Part shown: positions 24,585 to 34,059 of the stretch, in pieces
How positions within the stretch are numbered: the stretch's first letter is position 1
Layout: every line of letters starts with the position of its first letter
NCBI RefSeq assembly: GCF_004145405.1
Contig: NZ_SELQ01000004.1
Location: 298,833-362,832, forward strand
Length of the DNA stretch: 64,000 nt
From: Salipiger sp. IMCC34102
GTDB lineage: Bacteria > Pseudomonadota > Alphaproteobacteria > Rhodobacterales > Rhodobacteraceae
Direction of reading: 5' to 3'
Program-made: the position numbers and the translations under genes
The notes under the pieces: generated by a model
What the model was told of the DNA's origin: nothing
Seen by the model: the letters and a program-made list of their open reading frames with translations, nothing else
Database searches by the model: none

Positions 24585-25478
24585 ATGAGCGACGAGATCA
24601 GGTTGGCCTTCGCGCATCCCTCCGAACGGGCCTCGGCCAGCAGCGATCGCCCCTTCGACCGGATATCCCTGCGCGATTACATCGTCGAGGTCGAGATCGG
24701 CGCCTTCCACCAGGAACGCGGCCACCTGCAGCGGCTGCGGTTCAACGTGGTGGTGGAAGTCCACCCGACCGGCGGGCAGGTGTCGGACGACGACGTGGAC
24801 AGCATTCTGTCCTACGACCGCGTGACCGAGGCGATCCAGGCCGAGATCGGGACCGACCGCATCAACCTTCTCGAAACGCTGGCTGCCCGCGTGGCGGACC
24901 GGATCCTGGGCGAGCCGCAGGCCGCCCGGGTCTTCGTGCGGATCGAGAAGCTGGACCGGGGGCCCTTCGCGCTGGGCGTCGAGATCGTCCGCTCCCGCGA
25001 CACCGCGCCCTCTGCGGCCCAATCGGATGCGCCACGCCCGCGGGTGATCTTCCTGGGCAACGCCGCGCTGGAGGGCGTGGCCCCGCTTCTGGATGCGGAG
25101 CTTGCGCGCGGCGCGCCGGTGCTGCTGTGCGTAGGCCTGCCAGAGGGCGGCGTCCCGCAGGCCGCGGACCCACAGGCGCAGCGCCGGATCGACCTGTTGG
25201 GGATCGAACAGAACGCCTGGGCGCTGTCCGCGCGCGAGAAGCGGGTGACGGTGATCGGCAGCCGGACCGAACTCGACTGGTCGATGCGCAACGGGCAGAC
25301 CTGCGTCTGGGCCCCGATGAAGCTCGTGCTGGACGCGGCGGAGGCGCCCGGCCCGGACCCGCGCGACGCGGTGGCGCTGGCCGCCTGGTTCGCGGCCCAG
25401 ATGCAGGCGGTGGAACTGGTCGTGGTGGGCGCGCCGGCCCCGGCGACGAAGATCGCCGTGCGCGAGGTGCCGGCGTGA
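24585..25478 (+). CDS. folB: Dihydroneopterin aldolase with long C-terminal extension
   Basis: The 297-residue protein is more than twice the usual FolB length of about 120. Residues 26-140 are the aldolase tunnel-fold, with ISLRDYIVEVEIGAFHQERG containing the conserved glutamate and RIEKLDRGP holding the catalytic lysine. Residues 150-297 form an extra domain (RVIFLGNAALEGVAPLLDAELARG) of no family I recognise. FolB releases glycolaldehyde from dihydroneopterin in folate synthesis. Its TGA overlaps the GTG of folP. An ATG at 24585 with GGGAGGG upstream is well supported. Confidence 0.9.
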   Translation: MSDEIRLAFAHPSERASASSDRPFDRISLRDYIVEVEIGAFHQERGHLQRLRFNVVVEVHPTGGQVSDDDVDSILSYDRVTEAIQAEIGTDRINLLETLAARVADRILGEPQAARVFVRIEKLDRGPFALGVEIVRSRDTAPSAAQSDAPRPRVIFLGNAALEGVAPLLDAELARGAPVLLCVGLPEGGVPQAADPQAQRRIDLLGIEQNAWALSAREKRVTVIGSRTELDWSMRNGQTCVWAPMKLVLDAAEAPGPDPRDAVALAAWFAAQMQAVELVVVGAPAPATKIAVREVPA

Positions 25479-26305
25479 CGCTCTGCGGGCTGACCCTCGA
25501 CCGACCGCGGATCATGGGGATCCTCAACGTGACGCCGGACAGCTTCTCGGACGGGGGCCGGCTGGACGGGGTGGCCGCGGCGATGGCGCGCGGGCAGGCC
25601 ATGGTGGCCGAAGGGGCCGACATCCTGGACATCGGCGGCGAGAGTACGCGCCCCGGGGCGGTCCTGGTGCCGGTGGACGAGGAAATTTCGCGCACGGCAC
25701 CGGTCATCCGCGCGTTGCGCGCGGCAGGGGTGACGGCGCCCATCTCGATCGACACGCGCAAGGCGGCCGTGGCGCGGGCGGCGCTGGAGGCGGGGGCCGA
25801 CATGGTCAACGACGTGACGGCGCTGCGGTTCGACGCCGACATGGCCGCCGTGGTGGCCGAGGCTGGTTGCCCGGTTTGCCTGATGCATTCCAAGGGCGAC
25901 CCCGAGACGATGCAGAACGCGCCGGCCTACGCCGACGTGACGACCGAAGTGCTGGCGCATCTGCGCGCGGCGATCGCGCGGGCCGAGGCGGCGGGGATCG
26001 CGCGCGATCGGATCGTGGTCGATCCCGGCATCGGCTTCGGCAAGACGCAAGAGCACAATTTGGCACTGCTGCGCGAGCTTGCCCGCTTTGGCGATTTGGG
26101 CCTGCCGATCCTGCTGGGGGCCTCGCGCAAGCGGTTCATCGGCACGATCACGGGGGTCGAGGTCGCGGCGGACCGGCTGGCGGGGTCGCTTGCGGTGGCG
26201 CTGCACGGCGCCCGCCTTGGCGCGCGGATCCTGCGGGTCCATGATGTGCGCGAAACGAAGGAGGCGCTGGCCATGTGGTGCGCCATCGAAGGAGAGACGG
26301 CATGA
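25475..26305 (+). CDS. folP: Dihydropteroate synthase
   Basis: The 276-residue TIM-barrel enzyme condenses dihydropterin pyrophosphate with p-aminobenzoate and is the sulfonamide target. It shows [46 protein letters not shown] and [11 protein letters not shown]. The GTG at 25475 overlaps the folB stop (GTGA), a typical translational coupling. The ATG seven codons before the pterin loop would be too short. It overlaps glmM by ATGA at its end, so folB-folP-glmM is one operon. Confidence 0.96.
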   Translation: MTLCGLTLDRPRIMGILNVTPDSFSDGGRLDGVAAAMARGQAMVAEGADILDIGGESTRPGAVLVPVDEEISRTAPVIRALRAAGVTAPISIDTRKAAVARAALEAGADMVNDVTALRFDADMAAVVAEAGCPVCLMHSKGDPETMQNAPAYADVTTEVLAHLRAAIARAEAAGIARDRIVVDPGIGFGKTQEHNLALLRELARFGDLGLPILLGASRKRFIGTITGVEVAADRLAGSLAVALHGARLGARILRVHDVRETKEALAMWCAIEGETA

Positions 26306-27648
26306 GCGACAAACCCCTGTTCGGCACCGACGGCGTGCGCGGCACGGCGAACCTGTGGCCGATGACCGCCGACATGGCGCTGCGCATCGGCGCCGCGGCC
26401 GGTCGCTATTTCCGTAACGACGGCAACAACGGCCACCGGGTGGTGATCGGCAAGGACACGCGCCTGTCGGGCTACATGTTCGAGAATGCGCTGACCGCAG
26501 GTCTGACCAGCACGGGCATGAACGTCCTGCTCCTCGGCCCGGTGCCGACGCCCGCGGTCGGGTTGCTTACGACTTCGATGCGGGCCGATCTGGGGATCAT
26601 GATCTCGGCCAGCCACAACCCGCACCACGACAACGGGATCAAGTTCTTCGGCCCCGACGGCTTCAAGCTGTCGGACGCCGCCGAAGCAGAGATCACGGCT
26701 CTCGTGCACGCCGGGGTGGAACCCGCGAAGGCTGCCAATATCGGGCGCGCCAAGCGTGTCGACGAAGGCCGCTTCCGCTACGCCGAGCGTCTGAAGGCGA
26801 CCTTTCCGCAAGGCATGCGGCTGGATGGGTTGAAGGTCGTGATCGATTGCGCTCACGGGGCCGCCCACCGCGTCGCGCCCGAGGTCCTGTGGGAACTGGG
26901 CGCCGAGGTGATCCCGATCGGCACTGCCCCGGACGGCACCAACATCAACGACGGCTGCGGGTCCACCGCCACGGATCTTGCGGCGCGGACGGTGCTCAAA
27001 CATGGCGCGGACGTGGGCATCTGCCTCGACGGCGACGCGGACCGGGTGATGATCCTGGACGAGACGGGAACGGTCGCGGATGGCGACCAGATCATGGCGC
27101 TTTTCGCCGCGCGCTGGGCCAGGGCCGGTCGGCTGGCCAACAACACGCTGGTCGCCACGGTGATGAGCAACCTCGGGCTGGAGCGGTTCCTGGAAGGCAA
27201 GGGCCTGAGGCTGGAGCGGACCGCCGTCGGCGACCGCCACGTGGTCGAGGCGATGCGTGCGGGCGGTCACAACCTGGGCGGCGAGCAATCGGGCCATATC
27301 GTGATGACCGATTACGCCACCACCGGCGACGGGCTTCTGGCGGGCTTGCAGTTCCTTGCGACGATGGTCGAGACGGGGCAATCGGCCAGCACGCTCACCC
27401 GCAGTTTCGAGACCGTGCCGCAGATGCTCAAGAACGTGCGCTATGCGGCCGGAACCGATCCGCTCTCGGAACCGGCGGTCAAATCGGCCATCGCCGCGGC
27501 CGAGGCGGACCTGTCGGGCAAGGGCCGCCTGCTGATCCGCAAGTCCGGCACCGAGCCGCTGGTGCGGGTGATGGCCGAAACCGAGGATCCCGACCTGCTG
27601 GCGCGCGTCGTCGACGGCATCGTGGCGGAGGTCGAAGCCACCGCGTGA
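26302..27648 (+). CDS. glmM: Phosphoglucosamine mutase
   Basis: The 448-residue product converts glucosamine-6-phosphate to glucosamine-1-phosphate on the way to UDP-GlcNAc. The start [11 protein letters not shown], the phosphoserine loop [17 protein letters not shown], the magnesium loop CLDGDADRV and the phosphate-binding [14 protein letters not shown] are all present. Length and order match GlmM rather than the phosphomannomutases. It is the last gene of the folB-folP-glmM unit, joined to folP by ATGA, the same folP-glmM pairing known in many bacteria. Confidence 0.97.
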   Translation: MSDKPLFGTDGVRGTANLWPMTADMALRIGAAAGRYFRNDGNNGHRVVIGKDTRLSGYMFENALTAGLTSTGMNVLLLGPVPTPAVGLLTTSMRADLGIMISASHNPHHDNGIKFFGPDGFKLSDAAEAEITALVHAGVEPAKAANIGRAKRVDEGRFRYAERLKATFPQGMRLDGLKVVIDCAHGAAHRVAPEVLWELGAEVIPIGTAPDGTNINDGCGSTATDLAARTVLKHGADVGICLDGDADRVMILDETGTVADGDQIMALFAARWARAGRLANNTLVATVMSNLGLERFLEGKGLRLERTAVGDRHVVEAMRAGGHNLGGEQSGHIVMTDYATTGDGLLAGLQFLATMVETGQSASTLTRSFETVPQMLKNVRYAAGTDPLSEPAVKSAIAAAEADLSGKGRLLIRKSGTEPLVRVMAETEDPDLLARVVDGIVAEVEATA

Positions 27649-27701
27649 TGCGGCGGCCCGTCTGACCGGGTGACGGTGTCGGGCCGCCCTTGGGTTCGCC
27701 C

Positions 27702-28625
27702 CTAGCGCAAGAGCAGGCGCTTCAGGCTGTTCCACTGGCTGACCGCGAGCCCCGCGAGGATCATCGCAAGGGCCACGAAGAAGCGGAGCGGCAGATCCTC
27801 GTCCAGCAGCACCGCGCCGAGAAGCATCGCCCAGAGCGGGACCTGGTAGTTCACCAGCGTCATGAAGACCGACCCCGCGCTGCGGATCACCATGACCCGC
27901 AGAAGCGCGGCCAGGGCGGTGGGGAGCAGCCCGAGCCCTATGATCGCAAAACCCGGAAGAGTGGCCGTGAAGCGCGGCACCCCTTCGACGATCAACATGC
28001 CGGGCAGCAGGAACGCCGTGCCGACCACCAGCGTCAGGGCCGCGAAGACGATGGAATCGATGGGCGGCGCCCGGCGGGTCATGATCGAGGCGACGGCGTA
28101 GGAGATCGCGGCGGCGACGCAGGCGATCTGGCCCAGAGGCTCCATCCCCTCGCCGATCGCCAGGATGCCGGGGCCGACCAGGACGACCGCCCCGGCAAAG
28201 CCCAAGGTGACGCCCAGGAGACGGCGCAGCGACAGCGGCTCGTCCGAGAAGACATGCGCCAGCGGCAGGACGAAGAGCGGCAGGGCCGCCATCGAGATGC
28301 CCGCGAAGGCGGATGGCACGTATTGCTGCCCCCAGGACAGCAGCGTGAAGGGCAGGGCGGTGTTCAGGACGCCGATGATGACGAGGTACTTCGCCATACG
28401 GCGCGTCATCACCGGGAAAGGACGGCGCAGCAGCACCGCGAGACCCAGCAGGGCCGCGGCCCCCAGCGTCACCCGTGCAGCCGAGACGGTGAGCGGCCCG
28501 TAGCCCCGGAGCGCCACCGCGACGACCATGAAGGTGCCGCCCCAGATCACGCCGAGCAAGCCGATGCTGGCCCAGTTCGTCGCGGTCGGTGCGGAGGGGG
28601 CGGTGCGTCTGTCCATCGGCTGCAT
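27702..28625 (-). CDS. EamA/DMT family transporter
   Basis: The 307-residue protein has ten predicted helices in two EamA repeats, beginning IGLLGVIWGGTFMVVAVALRG-like sequence and ending with LLDEDLPLRFFVALAMILAGL, as in drug/metabolite exporters of the RhaT/YdcZ type. The substrate cannot be read from sequence. Two in-frame ATG codons (28625 and 28616) are possible starts. It is convergent with glmM. Upstream lies a 261-base gap containing hairpins that serve ilvC. Confidence 0.88.
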   Translation of the reverse strand: MQPMDRRTAPSAPTATNWASIGLLGVIWGGTFMVVAVALRGYGPLTVSAARVTLGAAALLGLAVLLRRPFPVMTRRMAKYLVIIGVLNTALPFTLLSWGQQYVPSAFAGISMAALPLFVLPLAHVFSDEPLSLRRLLGVTLGFAGAVVLVGPGILAIGEGMEPLGQIACVAAAISYAVASIMTRRAPPIDSIVFAALTLVVGTAFLLPGMLIVEGVPRFTATLPGFAIIGLGLLPTALAALLRVMVIRSAGSVFMTLVNYQVPLWAMLLGAVLLDEDLPLRFFVALAMILAGLAVSQWNSLKRLLLR

Positions 28626-28771
28626 CGGGTGTCAGGACCTTCGGTCGTCACTGGAACGGGTCAACATCGTGAATGACCCGGCCTTCACGCGTGCACGGCT
28701 GTCTGGACCGGGTTCGGGTCCATCAGCCAGAAACCGGTCGGGAAGGCAATGGACCGCGTCGATCAACTGAA

Positions 28772-28880
28772 AAGGGGCCGGGGCCAAGGTCGGCTCCGGC
28801 CCCGTGCGATGAGGTCGCATGGTCCGGATCCGCCTGACGGTCCGGACCGAGCGAAGGGCCGGCTGCGCGCGCCGGCCCGT
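28772..28880 (-). terminator. Cluster of three hairpins after ilvC
   Basis: Read on the minus strand from ilvC, first GGGCCGGC/GCCGGCCC (28856-28878), then GGTCCGGA/TCCGGACC (28821-28848), and finally GGGGCCGG/CCGGCCCC (about 28775-28802) running into TTTT. The last has the form of an intrinsic terminator; the first two may stabilise the 3' end. No gene is visible in 28626-28886. Confidence 0.7.
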
Positions 28881-28886
28881 CGCGAC

Positions 28887-30000
<1,114 letters not shown>

Positions 30001-30014
30001 TCGTGGGATCATGC

Positions 30015-30033
30015 GCGAAATAATATATTTGCG
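30015..30033. promoter_or_regulatory. A/T-rich palindrome, possible Lrp operator
   Basis: GCGAAATAATATATTTGCG contains AAATA-ATA-TATTT, an imperfect palindrome with an A/T core like Lrp/AsnC sites. It lies 8 bases before the first lrp ATG in otherwise G/C-rich sequence. It could serve autoregulation or ilvC control; no binding evidence exists. Confidence 0.4.
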
Positions 30034-30041
30034 AGGATTTC

Positions 30042-30497
30042 ATGCTTGAGGATCACGACAGGGCCATTCTGCGGCGCCTGCAGGCCGATCCGTCCCTGTC
30101 GGGGGCGGAACTGGCCGAGATGACGGGCCTGTCGGGCGCGCAGGTGGCGCGCCGGATCGAACGTTTGACGCGGGATGGCGTCATCAAGGGTCAATCGGCG
30201 GTGATCGACTGGGCCGCGCTGGGCTTTCCGCTGGCAGTCTCTTTGCGGATCACGCTGGACAAGACGGTTTCTGGCGGGTTCGACGCCTTCCTTGCCGCCG
30301 CGCGCGAGGTGCCGGAGGTGCTGGAAATCCAGACGTTCCTGGGCCGCGTCGACGTGCGGCTGAGCCTCGTGGCGCGCGATCTTGCGCATTACCAGCAGGT
30401 CTACCGCGCGCGGATCCTGTCCTTGCCGCATATCGCGGATATCGAGGCGCTGATGGACGTGGCCTCGGTCCGCGACGAACGGGGGCTGCCGCTGTGA
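30042..30497 (+). CDS. Lrp/AsnC family transcriptional regulator (first of tandem pair)
   Basis: The 151-residue protein has an N-terminal winged helix-turn-helix (ILRRLQADPSLSGAELAEMTG and GAQVARRIERLTRDGVI) and a C-terminal RAM domain (about 65-145) that binds amino acids and forms octamers. It overlaps the next lrp-like gene by four bases. A/T-rich palindromic DNA just upstream suggests autoregulation. Targets may include divergent ilvC or the aminotransferase downstream, inferred only from position. Confidence 0.9.
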   Translation: MLEDHDRAILRRLQADPSLSGAELAEMTGLSGAQVARRIERLTRDGVIKGQSAVIDWAALGFPLAVSLRITLDKTVSGGFDAFLAAAREVPEVLEIQTFLGRVDVRLSLVARDLAHYQQVYRARILSLPHIADIEALMDVASVRDERGLPL

Positions 30498-30949
30498 TCG
30501 CGCTGGACGATCTGGACCGCGCCCTCCTGCGCGCGCTGGTGGCCGACGCGGCGCGGCCTGCCGCGGCGCTGGGGCGGGAGTTGGGCCTGAGCCAGCCCGC
30601 CACCTGGCGGCGGATCAAGCGGCTGCGCGAAGCCGGGGTCCTGGCGGGGCGGCGGCTGGAACTGGACGCGGATGCGGTGGGGTTCGGCGTGACGGTGTTC
30701 CTCGGCATCAAGCTGGCGACCAAGGGCCGGGTCAGCCTGGAAGACTTCGAGCGCGCCGTCAGCGCCATTCCGGAGGTGCAGACGGTCGCGCATGTGCTGG
30801 GGCTTTACGACTACAGGCTGCGGGTCGTCGCACGGGATTTGGCCGATTTCGAGCGCGTGCTGCGGCGGCGGATCATGGCGCTGCCCGGGGTCGGGGACGT
30901 GGAGGCGAACGTCCTGCTCAGCGAAGAGCGCAGGCCCGGGCCGATCTGA
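30494..30949 (+). CDS. Lrp/AsnC family transcriptional regulator (second of tandem pair)
   Basis: The 151-residue product has the same architecture as the preceding gene: helix-turn-helix (LGLSQPATWRRIKRLREAGV) and RAM domain (HVLGLYDYRLRVVARDLADFERVL). It begins with a GTG inside the stop of the first gene (GTGA), so the two are translated together in similar amounts. Equal length and tight coupling suggest hetero-oligomers rather than two independent regulators, but this is inference. Confidence 0.9.
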   Translation: MIALDDLDRALLRALVADAARPAAALGRELGLSQPATWRRIKRLREAGVLAGRRLELDADAVGFGVTVFLGIKLATKGRVSLEDFERAVSAIPEVQTVAHVLGLYDYRLRVVARDLADFERVLRRRIMALPGVGDVEANVLLSEERRPGPI

Positions 30950-31000
30950 TTGCGCAGACCGCGGGCGGGGCTTAGCGTGGCGCAAACCCAGGAGAGTGCG

Positions 31001-32137
31001 ATGGCAGACGACACGACGAAATCCCCGGTCGATCCCGACGGGCTGATGGAATTCTCGGTGGTGTTCACCGAACGGTCCCTCAACTCGATGAGCGAGAAAT
31101 TCCAGGGGGTCATGCGCGACATCTCGGCCATGCTGCGTGACACCTACGCGGCCCATGCAGTCGCACTGGTGCCCGGGGGCGGGACCTACGCGATGGAGGC
31201 CGTCGCACGGCAGTTCGGGCGCGATGCGCATTGCTTCATCATCCGCAACGGGTGGTTCTCCTACCGGTGGAGCCAGATCTTCGAGGCCGGCGGTTTCGCG
31301 GGCCAGACGACGGTGAAGATGGCGCAGCAGACCGGCAACGAAGGACCGGCCCCCTTCGCGCCGGTCCCGGTGGACGAGGTCTGCGCCGCGATCCGCGAGG
31401 CCCGCCCCGATGTGGTCTTCGCCCCGCACGTGGAGACAAGCGCGGGGATGATCCTGCCGGATGACTACCTGCGCGCGGTCGCGGCGGCGGCGCATGACGC
31501 AGGTGCGATCTTCGTGCTGGATTGCATCGCCTCGGGCTGCATCTGGGTCGACATGGAGGCGACCGGCGTGGACGTGCTGATCTCCGCCCCGCAGAAGGGG
31601 TGGTCCTCGACGCCCTGCGCGGGGCTCGTGATGCTGTCGCAGCGTGCCTCCGACCGGCTGGAGGCCACGACCTCGAACAGCTTCGCCAACGACCTTAGGA
31701 AATGGCGGCAGATCATGGTGGCCTACGAGGAGGGGGGCCATGCCTATCACGCCACGATGCCCACCGACGGGCTGGTCGAGTTCCGCGACGCGATGGTCGA
31801 GACGCGCGATTTCGGGCTTGCCCGCGCGCGCGAGGCGCAGTGGGACCTTGGCGGCCGCGTGCGCGCACATCTGGACGGATTGGGCGTGCGCTCCGTCGCG
31901 GCGGACGGGTTCCAGGCCCCCGGTGTCGTCGTGAGCTACACCGCAGAGCAGGACGTGAAATCGGGCAAGGCCTTCGCGGCCGAAGGCATGCAGATCGCGG
32001 CGGGCGTGCCGCTGCAGGTCGGTGAGCCGGATGGCTTCATGACATTCCGGCTGGGCTTGTTCGGTCTGGACAAGCTTTACGACGTGGATGCGACGATGAC
32101 GCGCCTCGCCCCGGTGCTGGACCGCGTGCTGGGCTAG
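31001..32137 (+). CDS. Class V aminotransferase family protein
   Basis: The 378-residue protein belongs to the alanine-glyoxylate/serine-pyruvate fold-type I group. It shows LVPGGGTYAMEAVARQF, HVETSAGMILP, VLDCIASGCIWVDME and the PLP lysine in SAPQKGWSSTPCAG. Its substrate is not clear. It starts 51 bases after the tandem lrp genes on the same strand, hinting at amino-acid-responsive control. The ATG at 31001 has AGGAGAG upstream. Its stop overlaps the end of convergent ubiH-like gene (CTAG). Confidence 0.87.
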   Translation: MADDTTKSPVDPDGLMEFSVVFTERSLNSMSEKFQGVMRDISAMLRDTYAAHAVALVPGGGTYAMEAVARQFGRDAHCFIIRNGWFSYRWSQIFEAGGFAGQTTVKMAQQTGNEGPAPFAPVPVDEVCAAIREARPDVVFAPHVETSAGMILPDDYLRAVAAAAHDAGAIFVLDCIASGCIWVDMEATGVDVLISAPQKGWSSTPCAGLVMLSQRASDRLEATTSNSFANDLRKWRQIMVAYEEGGHAYHATMPTDGLVEFRDAMVETRDFGLARAREAQWDLGGRVRAHLDGLGVRSVAADGFQAPGVVVSYTAEQDVKSGKAFAAEGMQIAAGVPLQVGEPDGFMTFRLGLFGLDKLYDVDATMTRLAPVLDRVLG

Positions 32138-33315
32138 ATCCCAGAGCCGAGGTGCATCAACCGGCGGCGCAGCGGCGTGATGTCGTGGATCGCGCGCAGC
32201 CCCAGGCCGCGCAGATCCTGCAGCAGCGGGGTCGCGGCGATGGAGCTGCGATTGAGAAGGTCGATGCCCTTCGTCCGCAAGGCCAGGTCGCCGTGGCGGG
32301 CGCTTGCGTAGGCGTCGAGCATCGGGTCCTCGCCAAGCCGGTCCCGGTGCGTTTCGGCCAGGTCCAGCAGGGTCGAAAGATCCTTCAGCGACGTGTTCAG
32401 CCCCTGCGCGCCGATGGGCGGCATGACGTGGACAGCCTCGGCAATCAGGGCGGTGCGGCGTGCGGTCAGCGCAAGGGCGCGCTGGCTGACGATGGGCCAG
32501 GTGGCGCGGGGACCGACCACCGTGAGGGGTCCCATGACCCCGGTGGAGCGATCGTTGGCGGCAGCCTCGAAGGCGGCATCGTCGAGCTGGTCCAGCCGCG
32601 CGATGGCGGGCCCGTCGTCCATCCATACCACCGAGGAACAGGGCCTGCCGTCGTGATCTGGCAGAGGCACGAGCGTGAAGGGTCCGCCGGTGCGATGCAC
32701 CTCGGTGGAGACGCCGTTGTGCGGGGCCTCGTGGGTGACGGCGAAGACCACGGCGCGCTGGCCGTAACGGGTGGTGGTCGTGTCGATGCCCGCAGCGGCG
32801 CGCACGGGAGAGGCGCGCCCGTCGGCGCCGACGACAAGCCGGGCCTTGATGTTGCTGCCGTCGGTCAAGCGCACGAGGGCGGCATCCAAGCGGGCCACCA
32901 TGGACGCAAAGCCCGTGCCGGGGCGGAACGAAACGTTTGGCAGGGCCTCGAGCCGGGCGACGAGTTCGCGGCGCAGGAGCCAGTTGGGCAGATTGTATCC
33001 GAACGGGCCATCGGTGATATCGGCGCTGGCAAAATCGCGGCTGACGGGGGGCGTCCGGCCCGCGTCGACGATCCGCATGACGGACAGGAGCGTGGCATGC
33101 GGCGCCAGCGCCTCCCAGGCGCCGGCGCGGCGCAGGACCTCGACGGAAGGGGCGAGGAAGGCGGTGGTGCGCAGATCGGCGCCGGGGGCCTTCGCGTCCG
33201 TGACTGGCGGCGCGGGGTCCACGAGGGTCACGTCGAACCCCAGCGTGCCGAAGGCGGCGGCGGCGGTCAGTCCCGCGGCCCCCCCGCCGGAAATGAGGAT
33301 ATCGGTCTGCGTCAT
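32134..33315 (-). CDS. UbiH/COQ6 family FAD-dependent hydroxylase
   Basis: The 393-residue flavoprotein has the FAD-binding ISGGGAAGLTAAAAFG, the middle VVGADGRASPVR motif and the C-terminal IGAQGLNTSLKDL, as in UbiH/UbiF/VisC/COQ6 enzymes that hydroxylate the ubiquinone ring. Which ring position is modified cannot be told. The ATG at 33315 gives the correct N-terminus directly before the flavin motif; an earlier in-frame start at 33363 lacks support. It is divergent from the gntR gene with 99 bases between. Confidence 0.92.
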   Translation of the reverse strand: MTQTDILISGGGAAGLTAAAAFGTLGFDVTLVDPAPPVTDAKAPGADLRTTAFLAPSVEVLRRAGAWEALAPHATLLSVMRIVDAGRTPPVSRDFASADITDGPFGYNLPNWLLRRELVARLEALPNVSFRPGTGFASMVARLDAALVRLTDGSNIKARLVVGADGRASPVRAAAGIDTTTTRYGQRAVVFAVTHEAPHNGVSTEVHRTGGPFTLVPLPDHDGRPCSSVVWMDDGPAIARLDQLDDAAFEAAANDRSTGVMGPLTVVGPRATWPIVSQRALALTARRTALIAEAVHVMPPIGAQGLNTSLKDLSTLLDLAETHRDRLGEDPMLDAYASARHGDLALRTKGIDLLNRSSIAATPLLQDLRGLGLRAIHDITPLRRRLMHLGSGI

Positions 33316-33414
33316 GGGGCAGACATAGGGTGCCAGTGGCACGGGGAAAAGGTACTGCGACACGATGGACCGGCGCGGGGCGCGCGGTTAGGGTCCGGCG
33401 CGAAGGAGCCTGCC

Positions 33415-34059
33415 ATGACCGACCGTGCCGAGACGCCAAAGGATGCCTATGCGCTGATCCTCGACGCGATCGACGGGCATGTCTATCGCCCCGGCGACCG
33501 GTTGGTGGAATCCGAACTGGCCGAGCGCTTCGGCGTCAGCCGCACCCCCGTGCGCGAGGCGCTTCAGCGGCTCGAGACGCAGAGCCTGCTGACCCGGGAC
33601 GGGCGGTCGCTGATCGTGGCCTCGCTCGACCACAACGAGGTGGCGGAGCTTTACACGGTGCGGGCCGAGCTTGAAGGCCTGGCCGCGCGGCTGGCTGCGC
33701 GTCACGCGACCCCCGAAGAGGTTCAGGTGTTGCAGCGGATGCTGGTGGAGGATCGCGCCCTGGTCGACGATGCCCACGCTCTTGCCCGGGCGAACCGGCG
33801 GTTTCACAAGCAGATCCACCTGGCCTCTCACAACCGGTTCCTGGTGCGGCAGCTGGACCTCGTCTACCGCTCGATGGCGCTTCTCGCGCGGAGTTCGATC
33901 GAGGCGCAGGGCCGGGGTCCGGATACGCTCGACGAACACGAGGCCATCGTGGCCGCCATCGCGGGCGGCGACGGCGGTGCTGCGGATGCGGCCCTGCGCG
34001 CGCATCTCAGCCGGGCCTACGTCACCCGCCTGACGCTGGACGCCGCCCGGGTGGAGTAG
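33415..34059 (+). CDS. GntR family regulator, FCD type
   Basis: The 214-residue protein has a GntR winged helix (LVESELAERFGVSRTPVREALQRLE, split by me at 20) and an all-helical FCD ligand domain with RANRRFHKQIHLASHNRFL carrying the metal-binding histidines. FCD members sense small organic acids. AAGGAGCC precedes the ATG. The last 38 bases overlap the end of the convergent glycosyltransferase gene. Target genes are unknown. Confidence 0.9.
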   Translation: MTDRAETPKDAYALILDAIDGHVYRPGDRLVESELAERFGVSRTPVREALQRLETQSLLTRDGRSLIVASLDHNEVAELYTVRAELEGLAARLAARHATPEEVQVLQRMLVEDRALVDDAHALARANRRFHKQIHLASHNRFLVRQLDLVYRSMALLARSSIEAQGRGPDTLDEHEAIVAAIAGGDGGAADAALRAHLSRAYVTRLTLDAARVE

